Below are positions 53,147 through 63,368 of a stretch of 64,000 nt of DNA, in pieces. The position numbers and the translations under genes are program-made. Origin of the DNA: Acidobacteriota bacterium (GTDB taxonomy: Bacteria > Acidobacteriota > Terriglobia > Acidiferrales > UBA7541); contig QHYH01000079.1 of assembly GCA_003223215.1 (NCBI GenBank), positions 1 to 64,000 on the forward strand. Direction: 5' to 3'. Under the pieces are notes generated by a model. The model made no database searches. It worked only from the letters and a program-made list of their open reading frames with translations, and was not told the DNA's origin. The first letter of the stretch is position 1, and the number at the start of each line of letters is the position of its first letter.

Positions 53147-55381
53147 ATGGCCTTGCATGCGAAGAAACCGAGCCGCGTGAGTTCTGGATTTCTCGCGGCG
53201 CTGCTCTTCGTTGTCTTGATCCTGGTCATGGCCATCTTCGAGCGCGGGCGTTCCCTGGCGCTGGCCGAGACGCCATCGGTGCATGGTCCGTGGATGGACA
53301 AAACGCTCTCGCCGGACCGCCGCGCGGATCTTGTGCTCCAAGAAATGACCCTGGATGAGAAGATCGCTTTGCTCCACGGAAACGGCATGCCCGGATGGCC
53401 GAGAGCCGTACCTCACGCAAACCCATACCTTGGCAACGGTGGTGCGGGTTTTGTGCTCGGGGTCCAGCGGCTGGGAATCCCGATCATCCAGATGAGCGAC
53501 GCTGCGTACGGCGTGCGCAGCAGCGGTGAGAACGGCCGCTACTCGACGGCCCTGCCGTCCAACGTTGCCGCGGCGGCAAGCTGGGACGTGCAGGCAGCCT
53601 GCGCCTACGGTGCGCTGATCGGGCGCGAATTGCGCGCCCAGGGCTACAACATGTCGCTCGGCGGCGGCGTGAACTTGACTCGCGACCCGCGCAACGGCCG
53701 GACGTTTGAATACATGGGCGAGGATCCGGTCCTCGCGGGGACGCTCGTGGGCGACCGCGTGAAATGCGAGCAAGCCCAGCATGTGATCGGCGACATGAAA
53801 CACTACGCTTTGAATGACCAGGAAAGCGGGCGCAATGAAGTGAACGCGATCATCGGCAAGCGCGCCATGCGCGAGAGCGACCTGCTGGCCTTCCAGATTG
53901 GAATCGGCATTGCCGACCCTGCGGCGGTGATGTGCTCCTACAACGCGGTCAACGGTGACTACGCCTGCGAAAACAAATACCTGTTGACCGACGTTCTAAA
54001 GAAGGATTGGAACTTCAAAGGCTTCGTGGTTTCCGACTGGGGCGGCACGCACAGCACGGAAAAGGCCTCCGCCGCGGGACTCGATCACGAAGAGCCGATG
54101 GACGATTTCTTTGGAGACAAATTCAAGCAGACGGTGGAAGCGGGCAAAATTCCTACTGCCGAGTTGGACGACCACGTGCACCGAATTCTGCGTTCGGAGT
54201 TTGCGAGCGGTATTGTCGACGATCCGGTCAAAAAGAGTGTGGTGGACGTCGAAGGCGGCTTGGAAATCTCGCGCCACATCGCGGAGCAAAGCATCGTGCT
54301 GTTGAAGAATGACCGGGGGATATTGCCGCTCGATCGCGCAAAGCTGCATTCCATAGCCGTGATCGGGCCGAACGCAGATACCAGCATGATTTCCGGCGGC
54401 GGTTCGGCGCAGGTGGATCCTCCCGGACACGGCGCAACCAAATGGAAAGAGCACGTTTGGTTTCCGTCCTCGCCGCTGAAAGCCATCGCTAGAAAAACTC
54501 CGGGAGCAACCGTGGAGTTCGACTCGGGCGCGGACCCTGCCTACGCGGCAGCGTTGGCGAAGAGGTCGGATGTGGCCATTGTCTTTGCCTATCAGTGGAC
54601 GAGCGAGGACATGGACCTGCCGAATCTATCTCTGCCGGAAAATCAGGATGCGATGATTGAGCAAGTGGCCGCCGCCAATCCGCAGACCATCGTCGTGCTC
54701 GAAACCGGTACCGCGGTCACCATGCCGTGGCTCAACGCCGTGCGCGGGGTTTTGGAGGCGTGGTACACCGGCAGCCAGGGCGCCGATGCGGTCGCGAACA
54801 TTCTGTTCGGCGAAGTGAATCCCACGGCAAAGCTGCCTATGACGTTCCCGCGCAGCGAGGCGGATCTGCCGCATCCGCAACTCGCGACGCCGCCGCCGGA
54901 AGAGCGCGGGCGCAGAAGATCCGGCGAAGCCAAGCCGACCTTTGAAGTTCATTACGACGAAGGTTTGAAGGTCGGCTACAAATGGTACGACGCTGCGAAC
55001 AAGCCGGTGCTTTTCCCGTTCGGCTTCGGACTATCCTACACGACGTTTGGCTACTCAGGGTTGCGAGTGAGTACCGGCAGCGAAACGACCATCGGCTTCA
55101 CCGTGAAAAACACCGGCAGCCGCGCGGGAGAGGAAGTCGCCGAAGTGTACGCGACGCTCCCGGCGAGCGCCGGCGAACCTCCGAAACGGCTGGTCGGCTG
55201 GGACAAAGTGCACCTGAATGCAGGCGAGAGCAAGGAAGTGAGCGTGCCGGTGAAAACCTTTTATCTTTCCATCTACGACGAAGCTTCGGATAGCTGGAAG
55301 CTTGTGCCCGGCACCTACAAGTTCATGGTGGGTGGTTCATCGCAAAGTCTACCGCTCGTGGAAAACGTCAACCTGAAATAG
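53147..55381 (+). CDS. Exported GH3 beta-glucosidase
   Basis: 744 residues from ATG 53147, right behind AGGAGGTG. An N-terminal signal anchor is present (FLAALLFVVLILVMAIF). GH3 domains: the TIM-like barrel with nucleophile Asp297 in GFVVSDWGGTHS, KHYALNDQESGRNEVN, and an alpha/beta sandwich with SIVLLKNDRGILPLDRAKLHSIAVIGPNAD. The C-terminal fibronectin-like domain reads VKNTGSRAGEEVAEVY. It releases glucose or xylose from beta-linked oligosaccharides, feeding the ROK kinase and FHS transporter encoded just downstream on the other strand. Confidence 0.95.
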   Translation: MALHAKKPSRVSSGFLAALLFVVLILVMAIFERGRSLALAETPSVHGPWMDKTLSPDRRADLVLQEMTLDEKIALLHGNGMPGWPRAVPHANPYLGNGGAGFVLGVQRLGIPIIQMSDAAYGVRSSGENGRYSTALPSNVAAAASWDVQAACAYGALIGRELRAQGYNMSLGGGVNLTRDPRNGRTFEYMGEDPVLAGTLVGDRVKCEQAQHVIGDMKHYALNDQESGRNEVNAIIGKRAMRESDLLAFQIGIGIADPAAVMCSYNAVNGDYACENKYLLTDVLKKDWNFKGFVVSDWGGTHSTEKASAAGLDHEEPMDDFFGDKFKQTVEAGKIPTAELDDHVHRILRSEFASGIVDDPVKKSVVDVEGGLEISRHIAEQSIVLLKNDRGILPLDRAKLHSIAVIGPNADTSMISGGGSAQVDPPGHGATKWKEHVWFPSSPLKAIARKTPGATVEFDSGADPAYAAALAKRSDVAIVFAYQWTSEDMDLPNLSLPENQDAMIEQVAAANPQTIVVLETGTAVTMPWLNAVRGVLEAWYTGSQGADAVANILFGEVNPTAKLPMTFPRSEADLPHPQLATPPPEERGRRRSGEAKPTFEVHYDEGLKVGYKWYDAANKPVLFPFGFGLSYTTFGYSGLRVSTGSETTIGFTVKNTGSRAGEEVAEVYATLPASAGEPPKRLVGWDKVHLNAGESKEVSVPVKTFYLSIYDEASDSWKLVPGTYKFMVGGSSQSLPLVENVNLK

Positions 55382-55489
55382 ACCTTGGCGCCCGGAGAGG
55401 CGCGCGGCGTTGGAAAAAAGCAAGCCGACGGGTTTCAAGCAGGCCTCACTTGTCCGCCAGGGACACGCAACTTCTGGTCCAAATTCGGG

Positions 55490-56506
55490 CTATCTCGGAT
55501 GGCGTTCCGTTTCGCTGCCGCCGACACCCAGGCACAGGGCGGCGCCGCCGGCAATTCCGGATTCTTCGCCATAACGCGCCGGAACCATCGGAATTTCCAG
55601 GCATCGCTTGTTCAAGCTCCATCGAGGAAGTTGCTCGCGGATTTTTTTGAAAAAGGGACCGAGCATGGCGGCTGCGCCGCCTCCGATGATGATGACGTCG
55701 GGCTCCAGCAAATCCACGATGTTGCCAAGCCAGATGGTGAGCACTTCGACCGTCTCGAGCAGGATTTCCCTCGCCAGCCAGTCGCCCGCTGCGTACGCCC
55801 GCCCGACCATCTCGCTCGTAACCGCTTCCATTTTTCCGCCAGCTAGTTCGAGCATGGCGGATTGCCGCCCGGTAGCTTCGGCGAGCCGCGCCCGGGCTTT
55901 TTTTGCGATGGCGGTGCCGGAGGCCAGCGCTTCGATGCATCCCTTCTTGCCGCATCCGCAGACGGGCCCGTGGTAATCGATGACCATGTGCCCTGCTTCG
56001 TCCGCGGCACCGGTGCGCCCGTGGTAGATGCGTCCGTCAAAAAGGATTCCCGCGCCGATGCCCGTGCCAATGCAGGCGTAAAAAACATTGCGATAACCGC
56101 GGCCCGCTCCCCAGAGCGCCTCCGCGAGTCCCGCGGACTTTGCGTCATTGTCGAGCTTCACCGAGCCGTTGTAGCGGCGCGCGATTTCCGCAGCAAGCGG
56201 ATAATTGCGCCAGCAGGTCACGTTGGGAGGATTCAGCACGACGCCGGTGTGAGGATCGAGCGGTCCGGGAGCGCAAATGCCGATAGGCCGCCGAGCGGCG
56301 TTCTTGTCCGGCGCGAGCTTCAGCAGTTCGTCAATCGCGGAGGTCACGGCAGCAAGTCCTTCCTCTGCCGTACCTTGGGAGTTCATCGGCACGCGGGTAT
56401 GCTGGCGGATTTGGCCGTGCGCGTCGACGAATCCCGCAGCCACTTTCGTGCCGCCCACATCCACGCCGATGGCCCAGGCGCTGCCTCCCTGTTGGGTCAT
56501 GGTCAT
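55490..56506 (-). CDS. ROK family sugar kinase (glucokinase-like)
   Basis: 338 residues. ATP-binding start IGVDVGGTKVAAGFVD, catalytic base in KLDNDAKSAGLAEALWG, the GTGIGAGILFDG loop, and the ROK zinc site GHMVIDYHGPVCGCGKKGCIEALAS. It phosphorylates glucose or a related hexose. It lacks a DNA-binding domain, so it is a kinase rather than an NagC/XylR repressor. It is 18 bp downstream of the FHS transporter gene, so transport and phosphorylation are co-expressed. Confidence 0.93.
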   Translation of the reverse strand: MTMTQQGGSAWAIGVDVGGTKVAAGFVDAHGQIRQHTRVPMNSQGTAEEGLAAVTSAIDELLKLAPDKNAARRPIGICAPGPLDPHTGVVLNPPNVTCWRNYPLAAEIARRYNGSVKLDNDAKSAGLAEALWGAGRGYRNVFYACIGTGIGAGILFDGRIYHGRTGAADEAGHMVIDYHGPVCGCGKKGCIEALASGTAIAKKARARLAEATGRQSAMLELAGGKMEAVTSEMVGRAYAAGDWLAREILLETVEVLTIWLGNIVDLLEPDVIIIGGGAAAMLGPFFKKIREQLPRWSLNKRCLEIPMVPARYGEESGIAGGAALCLGVGGSETERHPR

Positions 56507-56524
56507 CAGTAGTGGATCAATCCG

Positions 56525-57889
56525 CTAATGTTTTGCATAGCGCACACTGTTCGGCTTCGACCCGCTTAGGGCGAAAAAGAGAATATAGAGGTAGCAGAAG
56601 GCCGCCGCAATCAGCGCGTAGTGAATGCCCTGGCCCCAGCTGGTCTCCCCCTGGATCATCCCCGCATAGAAGCGATGGTTAAGGAGATCGCCCACTTTCC
56701 CCACCAACCAAGGAATCACCGCTCCGCCCACAATGGCCATATTCAAAATGCCTGAGCCATCACCGGTCAGCGGCCCCAACTCATCGATTCCCATGGTGAA
56801 GATGCAGGGGAACATGATGGAGTTGAACAGTCCGACAGACAGAATCGTCCACATCGCGACATGTCCGTTAGTGAAGACCGAAGTAGTGGCTAGGAGTCCG
56901 GCCATCATCGCGGCGAACGCCAGCAGCTTGCTTGGTTTGATTTTCTGCAGCAGCCCTGAGCCGATGAAGCGGCCGACCATGGCGCCCATCCAGTACACCG
57001 AGATATACCTGGCGGCCTCGCCGAGGGCCGCCCGGTATCGCGTGGCAGCATCAGGAATTGCGGCTGGCGAAAGAAATCCTCCGATGTTGTCCAGCGCAAG
57101 GTAGTTCGCAATGGAACTCCCAATCGCTACTTCGCCGCCAACGTAAACGAAAATTCCAATTGCCGCGAAGACGAGATTGCGATGTTTCCACACCGAGTCC
57201 TCGATCTTCTCGCCAATGTGGTGTTCCGCGGAAGTCATTCTGGGGAGCTTGGAAAGGCCAATTCCGATGGCGAGCAGCGCCAATGCGGTCGCAAAGAAAT
57301 AGACATAGAGACGAATCACCGCGTTTGCTTCCTGCGCGGCACTCGGTCTCATCGCTGTTGCCGTTGTCCGGAGAATCAGATGTGCCCCAATCCAGGGAAA
57401 GATCGTAGTACCGAGAGAGTTGAAGGCCTGCGTCAGGTTCAAGCGGCTGGAAGCCGTCTCCGGTTTCCCCAGCACTGCAACGTAAGGGTTCGCCGCTACT
57501 TGCAGGATCGTGATTCCCGTTGCCAAAAGAATGAGCGCAACCAGAAAAAAAGGGAACGAAGGGATCTTTGCCGCCGGGAAGAAACCCAGACAGGCAACGA
57601 CCATCGTGAGTAAGCCGACGACGATGGCCCTCTTGTAGCCGATCCAGTCAATGATCTTCGCTGCGGGAATCGAAAAGATGAAATAGGCGGAAAAAAAGGC
57701 GGTTTGGATGAGCATGCTGGCCGCAAGCTCAATCTTGAAGACGTGCTGCGCGTAGGGGATCAGAACATCATTCAACGACGTGAGCGAGCCCCACATGAAG
57801 AAAAGAGTCGTCAGAATCGCCAGTGGGCCGGTGTAGCTGGTAGCCGCTTCGTTTACGATTGCCGGGCCTTTCACAGATACATTTTCCAT
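56525..57889 (-). CDS. FHS-family sugar:proton symporter (GluP/FucP-like)
   Basis: 454 residues and 12 helices. It starts ILTTLFFMWGSLTSLNDVLIPYAQHVF, the FHS signature, and contains VAANPYVAVLGKPETASSRLNLTQAFNSLGTTIFPW, matching the glucose/galactose branch. It imports glucose, galactose or related hexoses with protons. First gene of a two-gene unit with the ROK kinase. Divergent from the large glycosidase gene, with 168 bp between starts likely to hold both promoters. Confidence 0.93.
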   Translation of the reverse strand: MENVSVKGPAIVNEAATSYTGPLAILTTLFFMWGSLTSLNDVLIPYAQHVFKIELAASMLIQTAFFSAYFIFSIPAAKIIDWIGYKRAIVVGLLTMVVACLGFFPAAKIPSFPFFLVALILLATGITILQVAANPYVAVLGKPETASSRLNLTQAFNSLGTTIFPWIGAHLILRTTATAMRPSAAQEANAVIRLYVYFFATALALLAIGIGLSKLPRMTSAEHHIGEKIEDSVWKHRNLVFAAIGIFVYVGGEVAIGSSIANYLALDNIGGFLSPAAIPDAATRYRAALGEAARYISVYWMGAMVGRFIGSGLLQKIKPSKLLAFAAMMAGLLATTSVFTNGHVAMWTILSVGLFNSIMFPCIFTMGIDELGPLTGDGSGILNMAIVGGAVIPWLVGKVGDLLNHRFYAGMIQGETSWGQGIHYALIAAAFCYLYILFFALSGSKPNSVRYAKH

Positions 57890-58057
57890 CGACGTTCACG
57901 TCCATTCTTACAACGTCTGCCTAACCAAGCGCCGGTCGACCGCGGAGGATGATGACACAGTTGGCGCGCGTAGAGAACCTTTGTCGTTGCGCGGGTGCGG
58001 GCGCGACATGTTATAAAATTTCGGCAGAATCGTCATTTTACAGACACTGGGTACGAT

Positions 58058-61000
58058 ATGAATACGCCAACATCCCTGGCTCTCGTTCTGGCCTGCTGTT
58101 CATCCAGTCTCTCTTTCCTTGTTAAGCCCGGCCGCGCGCAAGAAACCGCTGCCCCCGTCGTTGTCTTGAGCGAAGCCGGCTTGCCCTCGGCAGACTCGCC
58201 GGCATTTCCTGAGAAGCAACTCGAAACGGCCCTCCTGGGAGCGCGCTTTGCTTCTGCCAAGGAACTCGACTCCCTGCTGAGGGAATCCTCCACCCGTCTG
58301 CTTGTCCTTCCTTACGGCTCCGCTTTCCCCGAGGAGAATTGGTCCGCCATTCACGCGTTTCTTGAGCATGGCGGAAATCTGCTGGTTCTTGGCGGGCGTC
58401 CCTTCACGCGAGCCGCGTATCACGACGATTCCGGATGGCGTCTGCGCGATTACAGCGTGCGCTTCATCCGGCAGTTGTCCATGGACCAGTTCCAGACCAC
58501 GCCTGGCTCCGCAGGAATGGAATTCCAAAGCAATCCGGACATCACCATCTCTCTGCCGCGCTTTTCCTGGCAGCGCGCGTTCAGTCCCGTCATTCGGCTT
58601 AGCGCGGTGGATCTGTACAACCGCGGCGGCTCGGCGGGCTCGATTGACGCGCGGCTCGATCCGCTGGCCTGGGGAGTGGAAAACGGCCGCAAAATGGCTG
58701 CTCCGGCTATAGAAATCGATCATCTGCGAAACGGTTTTGACGGCGGCCGCTGGGTTTTTCTTACCTCGGAACTCCCTTCACAATTCGCGGCAAGCAACGA
58801 AGCCGTCGCGCTGATTCGCACGCTTGCCGAACGCGCGCGACACGGCTCCGAGGAATTCACGGCGCGCCCGGCGCTTCCTCTTTATCTGCCGGGCGAACCG
58901 GTGGAAGTGGAAGTTCTCTGGCACGCCGCCGAAAAGGCATCTGGACCGCTTAGGATCCGCATCACGGAATTTCCCGAGGCCCAGCCCGCCGAGCGCGAAG
59001 CGCAAACGGCAAACCTATCCGCGCCACAAACTCTGTTGTTTCCCGCGCCCAAGGAAAAAGGCTTTCACGTCATCGCAGCCGAGCTTCTCGAGGGCGGCAA
59101 AACCCGCAACGTGTACCGTTCGGGCTTCTGGATTCGCGATACCGATTTTCTGCGCTCCGGCCGGCACCTGACGGTGAATCACGATTTCTTCGAAGTCGAT
59201 GGCCAACCGATCGCCGTGGTCGGCACTACTTATATGTCCAGCGAAGTGCAGCGGCTCTATTTCGATCACCCCAACGTGTATGTGTGGGACCGCGACATGG
59301 CACAGATCGAGGCCGCCGGACTCAACATGCTGCGCACGGGTTGGTGGACGGGCTGGGACAAATTCTGCGACGAAAACGGCCAGCCGTATGAGCGCACGCT
59401 GCGTACTCTCGAAGCCTACCTGATGACGGCGCGGAAGCACGGCTTCCCGGTGCAATTCAACTTCTTCGCTTTTCTTCCCGATGTTCTTGGCGGGGTAAAT
59501 CCGTATTGGGGTCCGGAAGCGCGGCGCAAACAGCAGACCTTGGTCACTACCGTTGTCGGCCGTTTTCGCGACGTTCCGTTTTTGGCGTGGGACCTGATCA
59601 ACGAACCCAGCATTTCGGAGCACTTGTGGCAGACGCGCCCGAATGGCGATCCCATCGAGTTGGCGGCGTGGAACGAGTGGCTTTCGAAACGCTATCCCGA
59701 CCGCGCCGGGCTCGCGGCCGCTTGGAACGTCCCGCTCGATTCCCTATCAGGAACCGTGTCCTTGCCGGGAGAACTCGAGTTCAGCTCGCGTGGAATGTAT
59801 GTCGGCCACAACTCGCTTCGCGTGTATGACTATTTCTTGTTCGCGCAGGAAGCGTTTTTGGACTGGGTGCGCGCGATGCGGGAAAAGATCCGCGAGACAG
59901 GCTCGCGGCAGCTCATCACCGCTGGACAGGATGAAGGCGGCGTGAGGGACCGCTTGTCGCCCGCTTTTTACGGGGCTGCGGTTGATTTCACGACCAACCA
60001 TTCCTGGTGGGGGAACGACTCCCTGCTGTGGGATTCGCTTGCCGCCAAGCAGCCGGGCGAGACCATGCTCATTCAGGAGACCGGGCTGCAGCGCGAAATC
60101 AATTTGAATGAAACGGCGCGTTTCACGCCGGACGAGGAAGCTTCGCTTTTCGAGCGCAAAGTCGCTCTTTCCTTTGTGCAGGGAGCCGGCGCCATCGAAT
60201 GGCTGTGGAACACCAACTCCTACATGACGGAAGCCAACGAGGCGCCTATTGGCGCGTTGCGAGCCGATGGTACGGAGAAGCCGGAAGCCACGGTGATGCG
60301 TGATTTTGCGAGCTTTGCGAAATCTCTCCATAGCCATTTGCAGGATCCGCGGCAGCCTTCCGTTGCCATCGTCACCTCGCAGGCGGCGCAATTCTCGGTT
60401 CTTTCCGACCTGCAGCTCGAGGCGCAGCAGAAAGCGGTCCGCGCGCTCGCCTACCGCCTGCAGGTCACTCCGTATGTGATTGCCGAAAACCAAATCGCCA
60501 GGCTCGGCGCGCCGCAGCTCGTCATTCTGCCTTCACCCGAGTCTTTGGACGAAAACACCTGGCAAGCTTTGCTTGCGTATGTGAAAAACGGCGGGCATCT
60601 ACTGGTTACCGGACCTGTCTCGCGCAACGAACACTGGCAATTCCGCGATCGGCCACATGAACTCGGGTTAAACACGCAAATCGACCCGCAAAGCTACCGA
60701 GGCGCAGAAATCCGGCTCCCCGGCAAGGCGGTTGCTCTCTCGTTCGATCAGCAAAAACAATCCGTCCTCGAAGCGCTTCGCTTCAGCGACGGCGCAACCT
60801 GGAAAGAGATTCCCTACCGCAAGGGGAAGATCTTTTGGGCTTCGTATTCCGCGGAATTGGCAGAAGGACTGGATGCGGCCGCCTCTGTTTACGGATATGT
60901 TTTGGACACGCTGAAAATCAAGCCGCCGTTCGAGTGGCAATCCGCACTCCCGGCAGATGTGTTGATTTCCGCCACCGAACTCCAGGACTCCGTCCTCTAC

Positions 61001-61153
61001 ATCCTGGAATCGGAAAATGCCGAAGACGCTGCGATCGACCTTCGCGACGCAGTAACCGGCGCCCGTTTGACGCTGAAGCTTCCCTCGCAGCATGCCGCGA
61101 TCGCTCTGATTGGGAAACACGAAAAAGCAGTTATCGCCAAGTACGGGTTCTGA
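58058..61153 (+). CDS. Large exported glycoside hydrolase (clan GH-A-like)
   Basis: 1031 residues from ATG 58058, with a signal peptide (ALVLACCSSSLSFLVKPGRA). Residues 20-130 are a flavodoxin-like domain (TRLLVLPYGSAF, NLLVLGGRPF). A beta region follows, then a TIM barrel from about residue 380. The acid/base is Glu516 in FLAWDLINEPSISE and the probable nucleophile Glu674 in MLIQETGLQRE. After residue 760 a second flavodoxin-like domain (VAIVTSQAAQFSVL, LVILPSPESLD, GHLLVTGPVS) resembles the GH42 trimerisation domain. Family (GH5, GH42 or related) unresolved; a beta-glycosidase activity is likely. Confidence 0.85.
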   Translation: MNTPTSLALVLACCSSSLSFLVKPGRAQETAAPVVVLSEAGLPSADSPAFPEKQLETALLGARFASAKELDSLLRESSTRLLVLPYGSAFPEENWSAIHAFLEHGGNLLVLGGRPFTRAAYHDDSGWRLRDYSVRFIRQLSMDQFQTTPGSAGMEFQSNPDITISLPRFSWQRAFSPVIRLSAVDLYNRGGSAGSIDARLDPLAWGVENGRKMAAPAIEIDHLRNGFDGGRWVFLTSELPSQFAASNEAVALIRTLAERARHGSEEFTARPALPLYLPGEPVEVEVLWHAAEKASGPLRIRITEFPEAQPAEREAQTANLSAPQTLLFPAPKEKGFHVIAAELLEGGKTRNVYRSGFWIRDTDFLRSGRHLTVNHDFFEVDGQPIAVVGTTYMSSEVQRLYFDHPNVYVWDRDMAQIEAAGLNMLRTGWWTGWDKFCDENGQPYERTLRTLEAYLMTARKHGFPVQFNFFAFLPDVLGGVNPYWGPEARRKQQTLVTTVVGRFRDVPFLAWDLINEPSISEHLWQTRPNGDPIELAAWNEWLSKRYPDRAGLAAAWNVPLDSLSGTVSLPGELEFSSRGMYVGHNSLRVYDYFLFAQEAFLDWVRAMREKIRETGSRQLITAGQDEGGVRDRLSPAFYGAAVDFTTNHSWWGNDSLLWDSLAAKQPGETMLIQETGLQREINLNETARFTPDEEASLFERKVALSFVQGAGAIEWLWNTNSYMTEANEAPIGALRADGTEKPEATVMRDFASFAKSLHSHLQDPRQPSVAIVTSQAAQFSVLSDLQLEAQQKAVRALAYRLQVTPYVIAENQIARLGAPQLVILPSPESLDENTWQALLAYVKNGGHLLVTGPVSRNEHWQFRDRPHELGLNTQIDPQSYRGAEIRLPGKAVALSFDQQKQSVLEALRFSDGATWKEIPYRKGKIFWASYSAELAEGLDAAASVYGYVLDTLKIKPPFEWQSALPADVLISATELQDSVLYILESENAEDAAIDLRDAVTGARLTLKLPSQHAAIALIGKHEKAVIAKYGF

Positions 61154-61296
61154 GGCGACAGCACGCTCGAAAAGCCTCAGCAGCAGCTATCGGCGCTGAC
61201 GCCGGCAACGCCATCGCCGTGTAACCTTTTTTCAGCTGGGGTCTCCAATCTATAGGGCGCAAAAGTGTTTTCCGCTTTACCCCGCTTGGAGCGGTA

Positions 61297-61317
61297 GGCT
61301 TTCCAGCCGTTTTTTTT
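61297..61317 (+). terminator. Probable Rho-independent terminator
   Basis: GGCT-TTCC-AGCC, a 4-bp stem tetraloop hairpin, runs into G and eight Ts (61310-61317). A second weaker hairpin lies just before it (61278-61296). It would end transcription of the large glycosidase upstream of msrP. Confidence 0.6.
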
Positions 61318-61383
61318 GTCTGCCACGAAGAAGGGTACGTAGGATAATAAGAAGAAAACAGGGCAGTCGTTTGGAGGCGCGAG

Positions 61384-62346
61384 ATGTTGATCCGTAAGGC
61401 TGCGGATTTGACGTACGTGGATGTTACGCCGAAGCAGGTCTACTTGAACCGAAGGAGATTCCTCGAAGCCATGGGGATCGTCGGCGCCACCGCCATCGCC
61501 GGCCGGCGCCTGTTCGAATTGGCCGCGCCCTCCGAGACCGCGCTTGCCGCGTCAAAGTTCAGCGGCCTTCTCAAGAGCCCGTTTAGCACCACTGAAAAGG
61601 AAAACTCCTACCAGGACGTGACGCACTACAACAATTTCTACGAATTCGGCACGGGTAAGGAGGACCCGGCGAAAAACGCGCAAAAATTCGACACCTCCAA
61701 CTGGATGGTTTCCGTCGAAGGCGACGTTTCGAAGCCTCGCAAGTTCTCCATGGATGAAATTTTGAAGATAGCGCCGCTCGAGGAGCGCGTGTACCGCCAT
61801 CGCTGCGTGGAAGCGTGGTCCATCGTGGTTCCCTGGATTGGCTTTTCGTTCAGCAATCTCGTCAACCTGGTGGAACCAACTCAGAAAGCGACGTTCGTCG
61901 CATTCCACAGCTATTACGATTCCCGCCAGATGCCCCAGGGCAAGTGGGCAGGAATCGAGTTTCCTTATGTCGAAGGCTTGCGCCTGGACGAGGCGATGAA
62001 CCCGCTGACGCTTCTCGGCGTTGGGATGTACGGAGAATCCCTGCCCAATCAGGATGGCGCGCCGGTGCGCATGGTGATTCCGTGGAAATACGGTTTCAAG
62101 AGCATCAAGTCGCTGGTCAAGATCAAGTTTCAATCCAAAATGCCGCCGACCACCTGGAACCTCGCGGCACCAAACGAGTACGGTTTTTATTCGAACGTGA
62201 ATCCCAACGTGGATCATCCGCGCTGGAGCCAGGCCAGGGAACGCCGCCTCGGCGAAATCTTCAAACGCGCCACGCTCATGTTCAACGGGTATGGCGATCA
62301 GGTCGCGAGCTTGTACGCCGGCATGGACCTGAAGAAATACTATTAG
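61384..62346 (+). CDS. msrP: Methionine-sulfoxide reductase catalytic subunit MsrP (YedY)
   Basis: 320 residues. A twin-arginine-like start ([14 protein letters not shown]) follows the usual N-terminal stretch. The molybdopterin Cys is Cys141 in [15 protein letters not shown], after [42 protein letters not shown] is also conserved. This periplasmic Mo enzyme repairs oxidised methionine in envelope proteins, taking electrons from MsrQ, encoded 15 bp downstream. The first 10 residues (LIRKAADL) are the standard YedY opening. Confidence 0.96.
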   Translation: MLIRKAADLTYVDVTPKQVYLNRRRFLEAMGIVGATAIAGRRLFELAAPSETALAASKFSGLLKSPFSTTEKENSYQDVTHYNNFYEFGTGKEDPAKNAQKFDTSNWMVSVEGDVSKPRKFSMDEILKIAPLEERVYRHRCVEAWSIVVPWIGFSFSNLVNLVEPTQKATFVAFHSYYDSRQMPQGKWAGIEFPYVEGLRLDEAMNPLTLLGVGMYGESLPNQDGAPVRMVIPWKYGFKSIKSLVKIKFQSKMPPTTWNLAAPNEYGFYSNVNPNVDHPRWSQARERRLGEIFKRATLMFNGYGDQVASLYAGMDLKKYY

Positions 62347-62361
62347 ACCAGTCCTTTAGAA

Positions 62362-63024
62362 ATGCGCGCTCTACTCACCAACAAGTGGACGAAAGCGGCG
62401 GTTTTCGTTGTCTGTTTGATGCCTTTAGGGGCGCTGGTCTGGCGCGGCTTCAACCACGGACTCGGCGCGAATCCCGTGGAGTTCATTCAGCTCGCGGCCG
62501 GGGATTGGACGCTGCGTTTTCTCGTCATCACTCTTTCCGTCACGCCGTTCCGCAAGCTTTTGAATCTTCCCGACCTGATTCGTTTCCGGCGCATGCTTGG
62601 CCTGTTCGCCTTTTCCTACCTCTCGATCCACTTTCTTACCTATCTTCTCCTCGATCAATCCTTCGATTTCGCCGCAATCTCGAAGGATGTAGCGAAGCGG
62701 CCGTTCATTACCGTGGGCTTTCTGGGCTTCCTGCTCTTACTTCCCATGGCGATAACTTCCACCGCCGGGTGGATCCGCCGCCTCGGGGGCAGACGCTGGC
62801 AGATGATTCATCGCGGCATCTACCTGGCGGCGATTTGCGGGGTGATTCATTACTACTGGAAGGTGAAGTCCGACGTGCGAATGCCGCTTTTTTACGGGGC
62901 GCTCGTTGCTATTCTGCTTTTGTGGAGGTTGCGAGACTGGTTTTTCAAGCGGCGCTCCATGGCCGGCGCGAAGCTCTCGCCGCAACACGCTCCCGCGAAC
63001 CCGCCCAGCCGACTCATTTTCTAG
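62362..63024 (+). CDS. msrQ: MsrQ heme-binding membrane subunit (YedZ)
   Basis: 220 residues with six predicted helices. Family features: the LRFLVITLSVTPFRKL segment, RFRRMLGLFAFSYLSIHFLTYLLLDQ with heme-ligand His residues, KRPFITVGFLGFLLLLPMAITS, WQMIHRGIYLAAICGVIHYYWKVKSD and a basic tail. It passes quinone electrons across the membrane to MsrP. It follows msrP by 15 bp with a likely shared transcript, and its stop overlaps the convergent PilZ gene by 4 bp. Confidence 0.95.
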   Translation: MRALLTNKWTKAAVFVVCLMPLGALVWRGFNHGLGANPVEFIQLAAGDWTLRFLVITLSVTPFRKLLNLPDLIRFRRMLGLFAFSYLSIHFLTYLLLDQSFDFAAISKDVAKRPFITVGFLGFLLLLPMAITSTAGWIRRLGGRRWQMIHRGIYLAAICGVIHYYWKVKSDVRMPLFYGALVAILLLWRLRDWFFKRRSMAGAKLSPQHAPANPPSRLIF

Positions 63025-63368
63025 TTGATCTTGGCGGATGACGGCTCGTTCCGGAATTCCACGCCCCAGAAGCGCGGCGCCGGTGTCAGAAATTCGATTC
63101 CTACGCGCTGCCCTTTCTCCATCGGCTCACCCAGATAGACCACGCGGCATTCCTGCTCTTCCTGGGTGAGCGGATTCGTCAGCACCAGCATCTCGCTGTC
63201 ATCCACTTCGTGTTTGAGAAGCAGCAAGCCCCCGTGGGCACTCACCGCCACCGTTTCGCAGGTTTCTTTGAACTTCTTGCGGTCGTGGGTGCGCCCCTGG
63301 GCCTGCACTCGGATTTTGTGAAAGGCCCGCGCGCTGCGTCTTGGCGTTGCGGAAATCACGTCGCTCAT
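63021..63368 (-). CDS. PilZ-like domain protein
   Basis: 115 residues from ATG 63368; TTG 63437 would add 23 residues of low complexity. The core has RRSARAFHKIRVQAQG, ETVAVSAHGGLLLL at the second PilZ motif (Ala-His for Asn-x-Ser), ECRVVYLGEP and VGIEFLTPAPRFWGVEF. It is a typical acidobacterial PilZ-like layout. The weak motifs mean ligand binding is uncertain. Convergent with msrQ, 4-bp overlap. Confidence 0.75.
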   Translation of the reverse strand: MSDVISATPRRSARAFHKIRVQAQGRTHDRKKFKETCETVAVSAHGGLLLLKHEVDDSEMLVLTNPLTQEEQECRVVYLGEPMEKGQRVGIEFLTPAPRFWGVEFRNEPSSAKIN

